Shown in pieces: positions 1 through 11,179 of a DNA stretch of 64,000 bases (position 1 is its first letter; each line of letters begins with the position of its first letter). A program made the position numbers and the translations under genes. The stretch comes from Epiperipatus broadwayi. Taxonomy: Eukaryota > Onychophora > Udeonychophora > Euonychophora > Peripatidae. Location of the stretch: positions 3,077,482 through 3,141,481 of the forward strand of contig JAQFVV010006309.1 of the NCBI GenBank assembly GCA_028023455.1, written 5' to 3'. Under the pieces are notes generated by a model. The model saw only the letters and a program-made list of their open reading frames with translations. It had not been told where the DNA came from and did no database searches.

Positions 1-115
1 ATAATGCCATATGGATACTCATTTATTATACACTCTCTTTTTACATAATTTAATTCTTTATTCATACTATATTCATTTGAACATAATTTAAATGCTCTCG
101 TTATTCTATTGTTTC
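1..115 (-). mobile_element. Fragment of PLE family A, inverted
   Basis: The reverse complement of this stretch matches the PLE coding sequence at about 2506-2620 almost base for base, covering the segment after the reverse transcriptase core. It is therefore a second copy of the same family pointing the opposite way. It runs off the window at base 1, and homology stops abruptly near 115. The near identity suggests recent insertion or local rearrangement. Which end is truncated cannot be decided because the remainder lies outside the window. Confidence 0.9.
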
Positions 116-607
116 TATGTTGTCATAGAAACGAAGAGCTGGGGGAAGGCACGTGGTACAGGCTCATGAGGTCAAACCGGAAACAAACACGTGGTACAGA
201 ATAATGCCGGCGGCGTCCATCCTGAAAAAAAAAAAATGGTAAAATTAATAAATAGGACACAAATTACAGTGATATGACAACATTGCCCTGAGGGCATACT
301 ACTCTAATCTACCGATCTTTGACGTAACGTCATCACGTGATATGCCACAAAATTTTTGCGATTACATGTGTCGGCAAATCACTAGGTGACGTTATCTTAA
401 AAATCGGGTGGTTTGAGTAGTATGCCTTCAGGCAAATGACGTCATTGCAAGGTAAATACGTGACTACCTAAGTTTTATACAGTTATATGGTTTTATTATT
501 ATTATTATTATACTTTTATTAATTATTATTGTATTTTTTAATATATTTTTCGTATTTTATAGAATTGTATATGAAAAAAAATTTTTTTTTTTTTTTTTTT
601 TTAAAAC
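116..607. repeat. Foldback (MITE-like) repeat and flanks
   Basis: The stretch between the two PLE copies holds a compact inverted repeat. The left arm, about 271-347, reads similarly to the reverse complement of the right arm, about 371-448. Both arms share GGCATACTACTC, followed by a diverged segment containing AACGTCA. The spacer is about 23 bp. Compactness and lack of coding suggest a non-autonomous foldback DNA element. Bases 116-263 hold a short unassigned GC-richer segment with two ACGTGGTACA copies. Bases 454-607 are AT-rich with a long T run just before the PLE reading frame. Confidence 0.6.
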
Positions 608-1693
608 ATGTATTTTTTGAAATTTGAATATATGAATATGAGAAATTTTATTGGTTATTTGAGAAATAATATTAATGATTTATGTGTTTTTAGAGATTGT
701 ATCAAGTTAATTAATAATTGGATGAAATATAAACTAAAGGTCATAAAATTAAACCTGGATATAAAATTTTTAAAAAATTGTATTTTTTATAATGTGGTTC
801 CAAAGTTTTTATGTTTTAGTAAAATTAAAAAGTTGTTTAAACAAAGTGATGTTCATTTTATTGAAAGATTTATTTTAAAAAGGTTTATAAACGGGTTATA
901 TAGGAAAAGAGATTATATTTTAAATAATATTAAATCTATATATAATTCAATGTGTAAATTGATTACATTTGAAGAAGAAAATTTTATAAAAAAGATTTTT
1001 TTATTAAAGGTAAAAAGACTAAAGAATGAAGTAAATAATAGACATAATAAAAAAATAAATAATCTAATATTTTATAATAATGATTTCAATAACATTTATA
1101 AAAATAAAAAGAATATTGTTTGTAATGATAAATTTGGTAGCGTTTACAATGATTTTTTAGACAATGATTCCTCAGTTGTCAATTTAACAAATAAAGTTTT
1201 TAGTAAAAATGAACTAAATTTATTAAGCAAAGGGTTAAAATATGTACCTTTTGGAAAATATAATATTAATAAACAAATTATCGAAATTAAATCAAAAATG
1301 ATAATGATTAATAATTATATTGATAAAGATATTTTTGGTAAAATAGATAATAAAGAATTATTAAAAAGTGATTTGGTGTATGGATTTAAAAAATTAGAAT
1401 GGGATTTTCAAAATAATATAAACAAGGATATGTATAATAGATACGAATGGAAAACCATTGATGATTTAAAAAATAAATATAGTGATATCGTTTTTTTAAA
1501 AGGAGATAAATTTTCAAATGTGGTAATTATGTATATAGAAGATTATAATAAAAAAATGATAAATATGTTAAAAGAAGATTGCTATATTGAAGTTAAAAAA
1601 GATATGAGTAATTTTTTAAATAAAAAGATAAATAAATTTATTACAATTATGGAAAATAAAGAAATAATTAAAAAAGCGAAATGTTTAGATTAA
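608..1693 (+). pseudogene. PLE family A, N-terminal part of RT-EN protein
   Basis: This frame holds the first 361 residues of a Penelope-like element polyprotein. The segment is Lys/Asn-rich and has no named domain by eye; in PLEs the N-terminal region precedes the reverse transcriptase. It stops at 1693, while the clear RT sequence resumes in another frame at about 1681. The break lies just after an A-rich run, so a single-base indel is the simplest cause. The start at 608 is only the first ATG after a T run; the true start is uncertain. Codon use is extremely AT-rich, like the surrounding DNA. Confidence 0.75.
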
Positions 1694-2487
1694 AAAGAAT
1701 GGACGTTATGTGTGCTGAAATTCAAGGTTTGCCTAAAGTACATAAACCTAATATACCTATGAGACCAATAGTGGATTGTTTTAACACTTATTACGTTAAT
1801 ATTTCAAAATGGGTTTATATTAATTTATTTAAAAAATATACTAATTGTTTTGCTGAGAACAAAGTTTATAATTCTGTTGTGTTTATTGAAAAAATTAAGA
1901 AGTTTTTATTTGATTTAAAAGAATTTAAAAATATTTACTTTATTAAACTAGACATAATTAATATGTACACAAATATAAATTGTGAAAAAGCAATTGATTG
2001 TTTTTTGGAAATGTACATTGAAGATAAAAATAAAAATATCAAAATGGATATTCCTTTGTTGCATGACATTCTTATGTTATGTTGTAAGGATTTATTTTTT
2101 AAATTCGGGGACAAATACTATAAACAGATAAAAGGATTAAATATGGGAAATTGTTTAAGTGGATTTTTAGCAGATATTTATATGTGCAATTTTGAAAAAA
2201 AATTTTTTAATGTTTGTCATAAACCTATGTTTTATGTACGTTATGTAGATGATTATTTCATGATATTTAATGGTAATTTGAATAAATCAATTAAATTTTG
2301 GAATTTTATTAATAATAAAATAGATAATATTAGGTTTACTTTAGATAAAGAAAATAATAATAGTATTGAATATATGGATGTAAAGATTTATAAATTTTAT
2401 AAAAATAATAGAATTAGAATAGAAACTGAAGTTTATAGAAAAAAAAATGTATACTGGAATTTTAACAAACTGGAATTCCGATATTGA
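1681..2487 (+). pseudogene. PLE family A, reverse transcriptase domain
   Basis: This is the catalytic RT of a Penelope-like element, which copies element RNA into DNA. Visible motifs in order are GLPKVHK plus MRPIVD (the PLE signature near motif 1), KLDIINMYTNI (motif A, first catalytic Asp, about 1948-1980), GLNMGNCLSGFLADIYM (motif B), YVDD (catalytic Asp pair, about 2242-2253) and IEYMDVKIY (motif D). All catalytic Asp residues are present. The frame runs out at 2487 and continues in the next frame, with the break in a run of nine A residues near 2440. It is upstream of and formerly fused to the GIY-YIG part. Confidence 0.93.
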
Positions 2488-3202
2488 TTTTAAATGCAAA
2501 ATTAATATCATAAACAATAGAATAATGAGAGCATTTAAATTATGTTCAAATGAATATAGTATGAATAAAGAATTAAATTATGTAAAAAGAGAGTGTATAA
2601 TAAATGAGTATCCATATGGAATTATAAATTATTTGTTTTCTACAAAAAATTTGAATAAAATTAAAAATAATATTTGTATGAATGTTTATAAAAATAAAAA
2701 TATAAATAATGAAACAGTAAAAGAACATAATGGTAACAGTAAATACAAAAATAAAAATTTTTTTATAGATAATAATATTTATATTGGTTTTAAATTATCT
2801 AAATTTGTATTTTTGAAATTAAATGAATTGTTAAATAAAATTAATAAAAAATACTGTATAAATATAAAACCTGTATACAAAAAAAAGAGAACTTTAAGAT
2901 CTTTGATTAATCATAAAGAATTTAATATGCTTGAAGCTATGAATTCAGTGTATTTAATTAAATGTTTGAACTGCAAAAACAATGTATTCTATATTGGAAC
3001 AAGCAAAAATAAATTAAAAACCAGACTATATCAGCATATAATTGATAAGAAATCTGCTATCTTTTGTCATAAATTGGAAACAGGACATAAAGACTATGAA
3101 ATCCGACCTTTGGAATGTATTGGTAATTACTATGAAAGATTTAACAAAGAGAGTATTTATATAGAACATTTAAATCCTGTTTTAAATAAGATGTTAAAAT
3201 AG
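2447..3202 (+). pseudogene. PLE family A, thumb region and GIY-YIG endonuclease
   Basis: The frame resumes with TGILTNWNSD, the conserved PLE segment after the RT palm, so real coding starts at the A-run break and not at the listed ATG. The C-terminal third, about 2947-3190, is a GIY-YIG nuclease: VYLIKCLNCKNNVFYIGTS gives the two GIY-YIG strands, followed by an Arg and a His in KTRLYQH and a Glu in ESIYIEH. This nuclease makes the target nick in PLEs. C-terminal placement fits canonical EN+ PLEs and not the Naiad type, where it is N-terminal. Joined across two frame breaks, the element encodes close to a full-length protein. Confidence 0.92.
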
Positions 3203-3430
3203 CTTATATATTTGTGCAAAAAATTGACTGCTTTTGTATAGATATTTTTTCCTTTTGGTATAAAAAATTTCTCACTATATCAGGAAATGTTGTGATATAC
3301 AATTTTTCCATTTTTGATTTATAGGTATTTTATTTTGTTATTATTATTTTTATTTGTTTTTATTTGTTTTATTTTATTTTATTGTCTTGTTTTCTTATTT
3401 ATTGTATATTTTTTCTCTGTTTTATAGAAC

Positions 3431-3476
3431 CTTGATAAAGTCCATATCATTAAATTTAAAAAATGGACGAAACGTC
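3431..3476 (+). ncRNA. Hammerhead-like motif 1 (degenerate core)
   Basis: A 6-bp stem II, GTCCAT (3440-3445) with ATGGAC (3463-3468), is followed directly by GAAAC (3469-3473) and GTC. The 5' core reads TTGATAA where the hammerhead consensus is CTGANGA, so two positions deviate. PLEs are known to carry minimal hammerhead ribozymes in their terminal repeats, which fits the position 230 bp after the PLE stop. Cleavage activity is doubtful given the mismatches; stems I and III were not resolved. Confidence 0.55.
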
Positions 3477-3706
3477 GGCTATTTATATTTATTTGTGAAG
3501 TTATATATTGTATATCAATAAAAATTTGAAAAGAAAGTCTCTCCGTAGTTTTTTGACTTTATAATAACTTGATAATACATTTGAAAAGAAAAAAGAAGAA
3601 GAAGAAGTTTATATTTTATGTTGTTTTTAGTTTTTTTATTGTTTAAAAAAAGTTTTATTGTGTTATTATATAGTTGTTTTTTTATTTTGTTCATTATATC
3701 ATAGCT

Positions 3707-3734
3707 CTGAAGAAGACTGCAGGTCAGTCGAAAC
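3707..3734 (+). ncRNA. Hammerhead-like motif 2 (consensus core)
   Basis: CTGAAGA (3707-3713) matches the CTGANGA core exactly. Stem II is GACTG (3715-3719) with CAGTC (3725-3729) and a five-base loop, followed by GAAAC (3730-3734). This is the expected order of conserved boxes for a minimal hammerhead ribozyme. Stems I and III and a cleavage triplet were not verified. The downstream 70 bp recur at 26613-26705. Confidence 0.6.
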
Positions 3735-4144
3735 GTAGGTGTATGTACAAATAAAGTTTGCTAAAAAGTGTTTGAAGTTTGGATAAATTGTATTTATATG
3801 AGAGAACTGATGTTACTTTTGTAGATGTGTGGGATTTTTTTTTATCAGCAAGAAGGAGTTATATAGTAAAGATGGATTGTACTAGCAAAACAAGGAAGTG
3901 AACTATTAGGGATTTTGATTTATAAAGAATATAGTTTGGGAACCTTATAAAGGGGAGTGCGATTTTGAATTGCAGTGTTATCAGAAAGAAGAATGGATAG
4001 GATGTAAGAAATAAACAAAGGGTAGCTGATTTAGATATAAATGTAGATATGGATAGGGCATCGGTCTAAAATTAATGGCAAACAACTTATTTATAAATGT
4101 AATGGAGAAGAAAGAGTGAAAAAAAATTATAAAAGAATAATTAA

Positions 4145-7100
4145 AAAAGAAGAAATTGTTAAAATTGGATATTTGAATATGCAAGGTGGTAGGAAACCAG
4201 AAAAGTGGCTGGAATTTAAAAAAGCAGTTAAAAATGAAAAGCTTGAAGTATTAATAATAGTGTAAACACATCTAAAAAATGAAAATGAACCTATACTGGA
4301 AGATATAATATGAGGGTATAAATAAAAAAGAAAAAAGGATTGGGGGTATAGGAGTTATGTCAAAAAAATATTTCTAATATTGTTGAATGTCAAGAACATT
4401 TGTGGTTGCAGATAAGATTAGGAAGTTAAGAATGGATGGTGGCTATAGGGTATATAACCACTGGAGCTAATCAAACTATAATGGAGTGGAACAGTAGCAT
4501 ATATTAATGCCTAGTTAAGGATATACAGAGTTTCAAAGAAATGAGAAAGAGAATAATGGTTATAAGGGATATGAATGGACAGCTTTTGAAGATTTTTTGC
4601 CAGTAAGTAAATTTAAGCATTGGAAATTTGTCAGATATTTACAAGGGAAAATACAGATAGTGTAGAAATAATATATTTCACACAATATATTATGTTTTAG
4701 TAGAAAAAGAGAGAATAAATAAAGTACAGAAAATTAAAGAGTTTGGTTATAATTTCTTTATAATAGAAATGGTTAGTAATGTGATAGAAAATAGTAATAA
4801 AAGTAGAGAAGATAGTGAAAGATGTGGATGGAGAATGAATGATAAGAATAAGTTAGAAAAATAAAAATTGAAGAAATCATGGATGAGTTTGTTGGGGATG
4901 ATGGTGTGACGAAGTAGAAACAGTGGTAAATAGGGTTTTAGGTGAAAATATTCAGAAGAATAAAAGTAATAGGAAAATGACAGTAAAAGTGTAAAAGAGA
5001 GGGAAAAGCATGCAGAGAATATAAGTGTGCTATTAAGAACAAAGAAAGTGAAAAAGATATTAATGTTAAATGGAAAAAGTGTTTAAGAAAAAGAAATTGG
5101 CTAAAATAGATAATTATATAGAGAGAATGAAGTTGAATAGTAAACTGTTGGAGGATATTAATAAAAGAAGAAGAGATTGGAGTAAAAAAAATTGGAAATA
5201 CATTAAAAGAAGGAATGTAGGAGAGACAGAAATAGTATTACTAGATGATGAGAGAATAGAGTGTAGCTCTAGAGAGAAATTACAGATGATTGTAAATAAG
5301 TATGTAATAGATATGGAAAAGATTTTAGATATGAAGGACAGAGCGATAACAAACATGAAAGCATATAGTAATGGAAATATTAGGTTTACAGAAAATGAAC
5401 TGAATGAAGCACGAAGGAAATTGAAAAGTGGAAAGGCAAGAAGTTTGGATGGATGGGCAGCAGAGATGGTAATGAATTTAGGACATAGGGCAAAATTAAA
5501 CATATTATCGTGTTTTAATAAGATGGCACAGAAAAAGATCTTTCAGATAGTTGAAGTAATACAAGAGTAAGACTACTATTTTAAAAAAAGTGTAAGGATC
5601 ATAGAAAGTTAAGCAATTATAGACCAATAGTGGTAACATCAATATTATATAAAGTTTTTGCATATATCGTGGCTGGAAGGATCGCAAAATGGATGGAAGA
5701 AAACAATATAATGGGAGAAATGCAAGGAGGATTTTGATTGGATGGGCATATAGGAGATAATGTATTTGTAGTTACACAACTTATATATATTATAGAAATA
5801 CAAATAGAGTTATATATGGTTTTTTATAGATATAGAGAAGGCATATGATAGAGTAAATAGAAATAGATTATGGATAAGTTTAGTAAATTTGCGAATGGAT
5901 GGGGCTTTAGTGGATAATATTGAGATTATATGAAAATAATTACTATACATATCAATTAGAGAATATAGAATCAGTTAAAAATGGGGTAGGACTAAAGCAA
6001 GGATGCCCTAAGTCACCTATTTTGTTTTTATTCTATTTGAGAGAAATAGAGAGAGCAATAGGAAGAGGGATAGAAATACCAGTAATAGGTGGAAAGAGAG
6101 TATATACATTATTGGGTCTTTTATTTGCAAATGATGTCTTCTTGTGCACAGAAAAAAAGGAAGATATAAAAGTTATGCTGAGGACATGCATAAGGGTGAG
6201 TAAAGAGATGGAAATTAAATTTAGTTAAGAAAAATCAAAAGTAATGATGATTAATACTAGGGAAAGAGAAGACAAAGAATTTTTATTGGGGGAAATAAAG
6301 TTAAGTGTGGTGAATAAGTGTAACTATTTGGGAATTGTCTTAAGTAATCAGAGAAATTGCTTTGATGAATGGGAGAAAAAATTGATAAATGAAGCAAAGA
6401 AAAGAAAGGGATTCATAAAGAAATTAAGGGAGGGGAGTGATAGTAGCAGGATTAACATATGGTAATGATGCATTAAGTGTTAGTAAAATAATGTTAGATT
6501 ACTTAGAAAAAGTACAAAGAGAAGTAGAAAGACATGCATTAGATGCAAATATGTGGATGGCAAAGGAGGCAATTCAAGGAGAAATGGGGATGGTCAAATT
6601 TTTATATGAGAGATGCAAAATGAAAATGTTCAGTTGCTTGCAGTTTATGGATAATAAGAGAATAGCCAAAATAGTATTTAATTGACTTATGAATAAAGGT
6701 CAGGAAACAAGATGGGTGAGAAAGGTAGTATGGTATGCAGAAGATTTGGATAAAGTATGTATGTCAGTATACTTATACAAAAAGTGAAATAATTGTGTTA
6801 GGATAATTTTTGAGTGTTATAGTGGCAAGAAATGGGATAGAAAAATAGATGCATTAATAAAAAATAGGGAATTGGAGAGATGGAGAACCGGTACAGAGAG
6901 TAAAAAGAGTTTAAATATATATAGAAGGAAACAGAATATTGGGTGCAAGTTAATTTGTGATAATAGTAAGGAAAGTTGTTTACTGTTTAAGACTTGAATG
7001 AATCTTTAGCAACAAGAGAATATACCCTTAAATGAAAAAATATGGGTGATTGTATCTGCAAGGTGTGTTAGGATTGCATAGAAATCATTAGGCATCTGTT

Positions 7101-7400
7101 AATTGAATGTAAATGCTTGCAAGCAGAAAGAGTATAAATATAAGCAATGTAATTATGCAGATAGTGGGTTCTTGGTTTTTATGCTAAGTTTGGGAAAACA
7201 TAAGGGGTATTTAGATATAAAGATCATGGAGTTGAAAAAGATTATGTTGTGGAAATGGGATAAAGCAGGATAGAGAAGAATATGGGAAAACTTAGGGCGG
7301 GAATAGAAATGTAAAGTAAGGTGGCTAACAGGTTTCTTTGGGCATAGTGGCCGAGAGATTCCTGACTCCAATGAAAAAGAAACCACAGTGCATCACATTG
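4145..7400 (+). pseudogene. Decayed APE-type LINE
   Basis: This is a non-LTR retrotransposon remnant broken by many stops and frame changes. From about 4145 to 4600 a degenerate apurinic-type endonuclease is readable, including VIRDMNGQL at the usual GDFN position. Bases 5070-5570 encode the linker before the RT, with a lysine-rich segment and KSGKARSLDGWAAEMV. Around 5610-5700 NYRPIVVTSILYKVFA is RT motif 1/2. Bases 5920-6228 carry GLKQGCPKSPILF and LLFANDVFL, where the catalytic YADD-type box reads FAND. NYLGIVLS follows near 6330. A C-x2-C...H...C cluster with RHLLIECKCL lies near 7065-7120. The 3' end near 7400 has CACAGTGCATCACAT. Clade not assigned. Confidence 0.8.
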
Positions 7401-8224
7401 TAGTGTTTTTAATTACATTCTAATAATTGATCATTTTAATCATTTCAAAATCATTCCCCAAATCAATAAAATTTTGCATTCAAATAGAAGTGAATAGAAA
7501 GTCAATTAATTGCAATTCTGTATAATCAAACATTCAGGAATTTTCAAATTGAGTGTCTGTATATAAAATAAATTTTGACGTTTCTTCAAATTTCCTAAAT
7601 TGTATAAATCTTGAAAAAAAATCTTAGATCACTGAATGAATTACAATAGAAAAACTCTTATGCCAATTTGTCTTGATTTGGTTTCTTATGTGACTCTATG
7701 CCTGCAAAAAAAAATGTATTTGGAAAATATATTTTAAGTATTTGGAATAACATCACAATTAAAAATGTATAATTTAGTTTTGAATGATTTGATACATTAA
7801 ACATGTCAATTACTGTTTTATTAATATCTCATTCTATACGCATTAATTAACTATATTGTTCATTGATATTCACATTATGTAATAATAATTTTATTTGTTC
7901 TAAACACTCAGTAAATTTTTGAAGAATTTTAAATTACAAAGCCCATGTCTTCCAGTATCTTAAATTAGCCTTGATATATGTAAAACCTACTAATGTGTAA
8001 TGCAATGAAATCCCCCCCCCCTATCTGATGTACTATTCGATACTAATAATTGTAAGACCATCGCCGTGCTTCCCTACAAATTTTGGAAGGTGGGAAAAAT
8101 TGCAAAAGGTCATGGCCAAGCACCTTTTTCCATAATTCATGTGAATAACCACGTAAATTACAAGACAAATAAAATGTCTGAGGTTGCACGTAGTTTTGGA
8201 AATCATAAACTTTGTTTGATTAGT
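7401..8224. other. AT-rich interval between inverted LINE 3' ends
   Basis: No gene was recognised. An open frame of 67 codons at 8066-8269 has no recognisable domain and is not called. A C run occurs near 8012-8020. Confidence 0.5.
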
Positions 8225-8620
8225 GACGACAAATTATTGGTCAACCACCCATCCCCCAAAAAAACATAAAAATAAGATCAAAACTGTTGACTTTTTCAAC
8301 TTTGTTTTTTTTTTTTATTTTAAAAAAATACGGCGACTTTTTTTTTTGCTATGCGGCGATTTTTGTTTCGGCTTTATTAGTATACCGCTGATATACTAAA
8401 ACTTTTCTTTTTAAAAACAATTTTTATTAACCTTTTTTAAAAAATAAAAACAAACCAAAAATATCTTTTGTCTCAGTGATGACAAATTATTCCCCCCCAA
8501 GTTAAACTAAGATCAAAACTTTTGACTTTTTCAACTTTGTTTTTCTTTTTTGTTTTTAAAACACGGCGACTATATGGCGATTTTTGTTTTGGCTTTATTT
8601 GTATTACGATGTTTTTAATT
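8225..8620. repeat. Direct duplication with CGGCGAC boxes
   Basis: Bases about 8225-8375 and 8478-8605 share the order GTGAYGACAAATTATT, then GATCAAAACT, TTGACTTTTTCAACTTTG, a T run, ACGGCGACT and GGCGATTTTTGTTT, then GGCTTTAT. The two copies are moderately diverged and lie in direct orientation about 250 bp apart. No coding is visible. This is either a tandem duplication or part of an unknown repeat. Confidence 0.65.
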
Positions 8621-8925
8621 TTGCCATTTTTGAAAATTAAAATGTACAAATATTTGAATCAAATCTTGTATCGTAAATTACAGTATTTACAAGAATGACA
8701 AAATAATGATAAAAAAAAAAAGTGATATCAAATGTCAAAATATGAGTAAAAAAAGTTGTATCAAATGTCCAAATATTTTTTAAAAAGGCAGGAAAAATGT
8801 AAAAATATTTTAAAATAAAAGTCGGACAAATTGAGAAAAAATATTTGAATAAAAGTCGGAGAAAATGTAAAAATAATTTAATTAAAAATAGTCGGGCCCG
8901 GATCGAAATAATTGTGTGATGTGAT

Positions 8926-9257
8926 GTGATGCACTGTGACTTCTTAAACAGAGTCAGGGTTCTCTCAGCAACTATGCCCAGAGAAACCTGTTAGCCACTT
9001 TACCTTCCATTTCCCACTCTAAGTTTTCCCATATTCTGCTCCATTCCATTTCCACAACATAATCTTTGTCAACTCTATGGCCTTTATATCTAAATCCCCC
9101 TTATCTTTTTCCAAACCCAGCATAAAAACCAATAACCCACTTTCTGTATAATCACTTTTTTCATATTTATTATTCCATAACTTCATTATTTGTACCCTTT
9201 CTGTTTTCAAGCATTTACATTCAATGAACAGATGCCTAATATTCCTTCCTTACACAA
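8926..9257 (-). mobile_element. LINE 3'-end fragment, inverted copy
   Basis: The reverse complement aligns with 7075-7400, sharing the C-terminal segment around TAGGCATCTGTT and the 3' UTR around GTGGCTAACAGGTTTCT. The 63-codon minus-strand frame at 9019-9210 (ending LDIKAIELTKIMLWKWN...) is part of this old LINE C-terminus and not an independent gene. The 3' end shows repeats of CACAT, which may be the element's tail, as in LINEs with short tandem tails. Confidence 0.8.
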
Positions 9258-9265
9258 TTTACAAA

Positions 9266-9870
9266 CTAATAAGGTTCAGTGTCACAGATAGTTAAAAATG
9301 AAAAACTTTTTCTTTTCTGTTATATATATATATATATATTGCACTTATGCAAATAATATGACGATTTAAGAATCAGATTCACAGTAAGATAAAGCCCATA
9401 TTTAGGCACAATCAATAAATGTTGGTTTACTTAATTTAAAGAATAATTCTCTAAGCATAGGTGAACCACTTATGCTGTTGAAATATTAGTTGACAAGAGA
9501 CTGTGTCAATTCTCTATTGCATGTATGAAGAGCAGTTTCCTTCCACAATATTACATATTTATAAATTGCAATATTGTTAATTATTACATATATATAAATT
9601 AATATGGTTCAGTGTCACAGGTAGTTAAAAATGAGAACCTTTCTCTTTTCTATGATATATAAACTGAACTTGTGCAAATAATATGCTGATTTAAAAATCA
9701 GCCTCATAATAAATTTAAGCAAGGTCAGTAAATGCTGGTTATTTAAAGAATAAGTTCTAAGTCTAGATGGATTACTTATGTTTTTAAAACATTAATTGAT
9801 GGGAGAGTTCATATTAATTTTCTAGTCATGTGTGAAGAATAGATTTCCTTCCATAATATTACATATATAT
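9266..9870. repeat. Tandem duplication, about 330-bp period
   Basis: Bases 9266-9575 and 9600-9870 align along their length. Shared landmarks are GGTTCAGTGTCACAG, GTTAAAAATGA, GCAAATAATATG, TCAGTAAATG-like sequence and TTCCTTCCA with AATATTACATAT at the end. They are clearly diverged, so the duplication is not recent. No coding is seen. Confidence 0.75.
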
Positions 9871-10443
9871 GTATGTTTCTGTTTGCACATGCTAATCGGT
9901 TTTATCCAAAATAAATAAAAATGTCCAAATCAGATTTATACCAGCTCAATAAAAAAGTGATATAAATCAAGAGAACTTACATTGGATTTATTTGTATAAT
10001 GGATTAATAGAAATATAATGTGATCTTCCCAATTTGTATTTGCATGCTTCAATCTTCAAACAATATTGTAGGAATGAAGATGATTATTTCTCTCATATTA
10101 AATCAGCATTAACAATATTAAATCAATATTGTCAGTGGGAAGTTTTATTATCTATGTGGAAGAAGAGGGCAAATAGATTGCCCAGAAGTGAATTATATCT
10201 TTATTAATCATAAGAAAATCTTAGATTTCAATAATCCTTAGGAAATATTAAGATGAGTGGTGAAAGAGTTATCCCTCCCCCCATTCTATACAATTAGACT
10301 AAAATCTTTTATCATTGTTATTCTATTTTTCAACATTCAGGCAGTTTTTTTCTTTGAACCTATGTAGTTTGAATTTCAGTGAAAATTTCCATTTAATGTT
10401 ACTTAAATTACCTACATGGAATGATCAAGTTGTTTTTTAAAAA
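9871..10443. other. Interval without recognised genes
   Basis: AT-rich sequence with no domain, structural RNA or clear repeat that I could identify. Confidence 0.5.
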
Positions 10444-10531
10444 GCATTGGTGGTCAAGTGGTCAGCACAGCTGCCTTACAAGCAGTTGTTCCAGGTTACT
10501 AAGCTTCCCTGCAGATGCTATGACACATGAA
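10444..10531 (+). repeat. tRNA-Gly-derived SINE-like copy 1
   Basis: The sequence follows a tRNA-Gly(UCC) layout: GCATTGG acceptor-like start, GTGGTCAGCAC in the D-arm position, and CAGCTGCCTTACAAGCAGTT as anticodon arm. The T-arm is diverged and the 3' acceptor half reads CAGATGC. It ends with TATGACACAT, a tail shared with the copies at 25443 and 37256, so these are a dispersed tRNA-derived family and not functional tRNA genes. The tRNA fold is damaged. Confidence 0.6.
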
Positions 10532-11179
10532 AAAAATGAAAAAACACTATTTACAATATGGAATAATTCTATTTTTCAAGCAAAAGGAATTACTGACCTG
10601 AAAAACAGTATTTACCAGAAACATCAAGCCTTGTCCAATCAACTTAATAAAGAATGATGTATTGTACGTTTGTATGTACAATTCAAGAACTGACAGATGA
10701 ATATCTGAATTTTATCATAAATATAAAGCTTCCTATACTTGCTATAGTTATATATGCATGCATGGATATGAAAGATAAAATCCCAGATAATAAATTTTTC
10801 ACAAGATATTTAAGTATTTCTATTTGTTTATCATTTAAAATAATTTTAATTTACTTATTTTCTAATAATATCTTATAATTTTAATATTTTACAATATTAA
10901 AATTATTGCTATAGTTTATCTTAAAATCAATATTATTATCCATATCTTTTTCAGTAGTTTTTATTATAAAAATTATTTTTGTTTGCACAATGTCTTTAAG
11001 GGAATTTAATGGGCAAAGAAAATATATTAAAATACTAATGAATTGAGTATTTTAATGAGTGTTAATTATATTTATCTGTAGTGTCTGTAATTGTATATAG
11101 GTTTAATATTATTTATTAAATTTTTATGTATACATTTTTTAAATTTGTTTGCTATTATAATTTCTGATTTTAAGCTGTA
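10532..11179. other. AT-rich interval with a perfect hairpin
   Basis: No gene was recognised. Bases 10875-10888 and 10893-10906 form a perfect 14-bp inverted repeat with loop TTAC, made entirely of A and T. Confidence 0.5.

Larger units (their letters stand above)
3203..3820 (+). mobile_element. PLE 3' region with hammerhead-like motifs
   Basis: This AT-rich non-coding tail follows the PLE stop codon. It contains two hammerhead-like cores annotated separately. The segment about 3720-3800 recurs inverted at 26613-26705, which shows that it belongs to a dispersed repeat whose end lies near 3800. The second motif may belong to a different PLE family that inserted at or near the 3' end of the first. 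Confidence 0.6.

Noticed and set aside
5114-5503. 129-codon minus-strand frame
   Set aside because: It is the antisense of LINE coding on the + strand.
7577-7600. GACGTTTCTTC, which reversed gives GAAGAAACGTC
   Set aside because: No CTGANGA box or stem II upstream. Chance match.
8066-8269. 67-codon open frame
   Set aside because: No domain, no splice context, and it runs into a non-coding duplication. Length is expected by chance.
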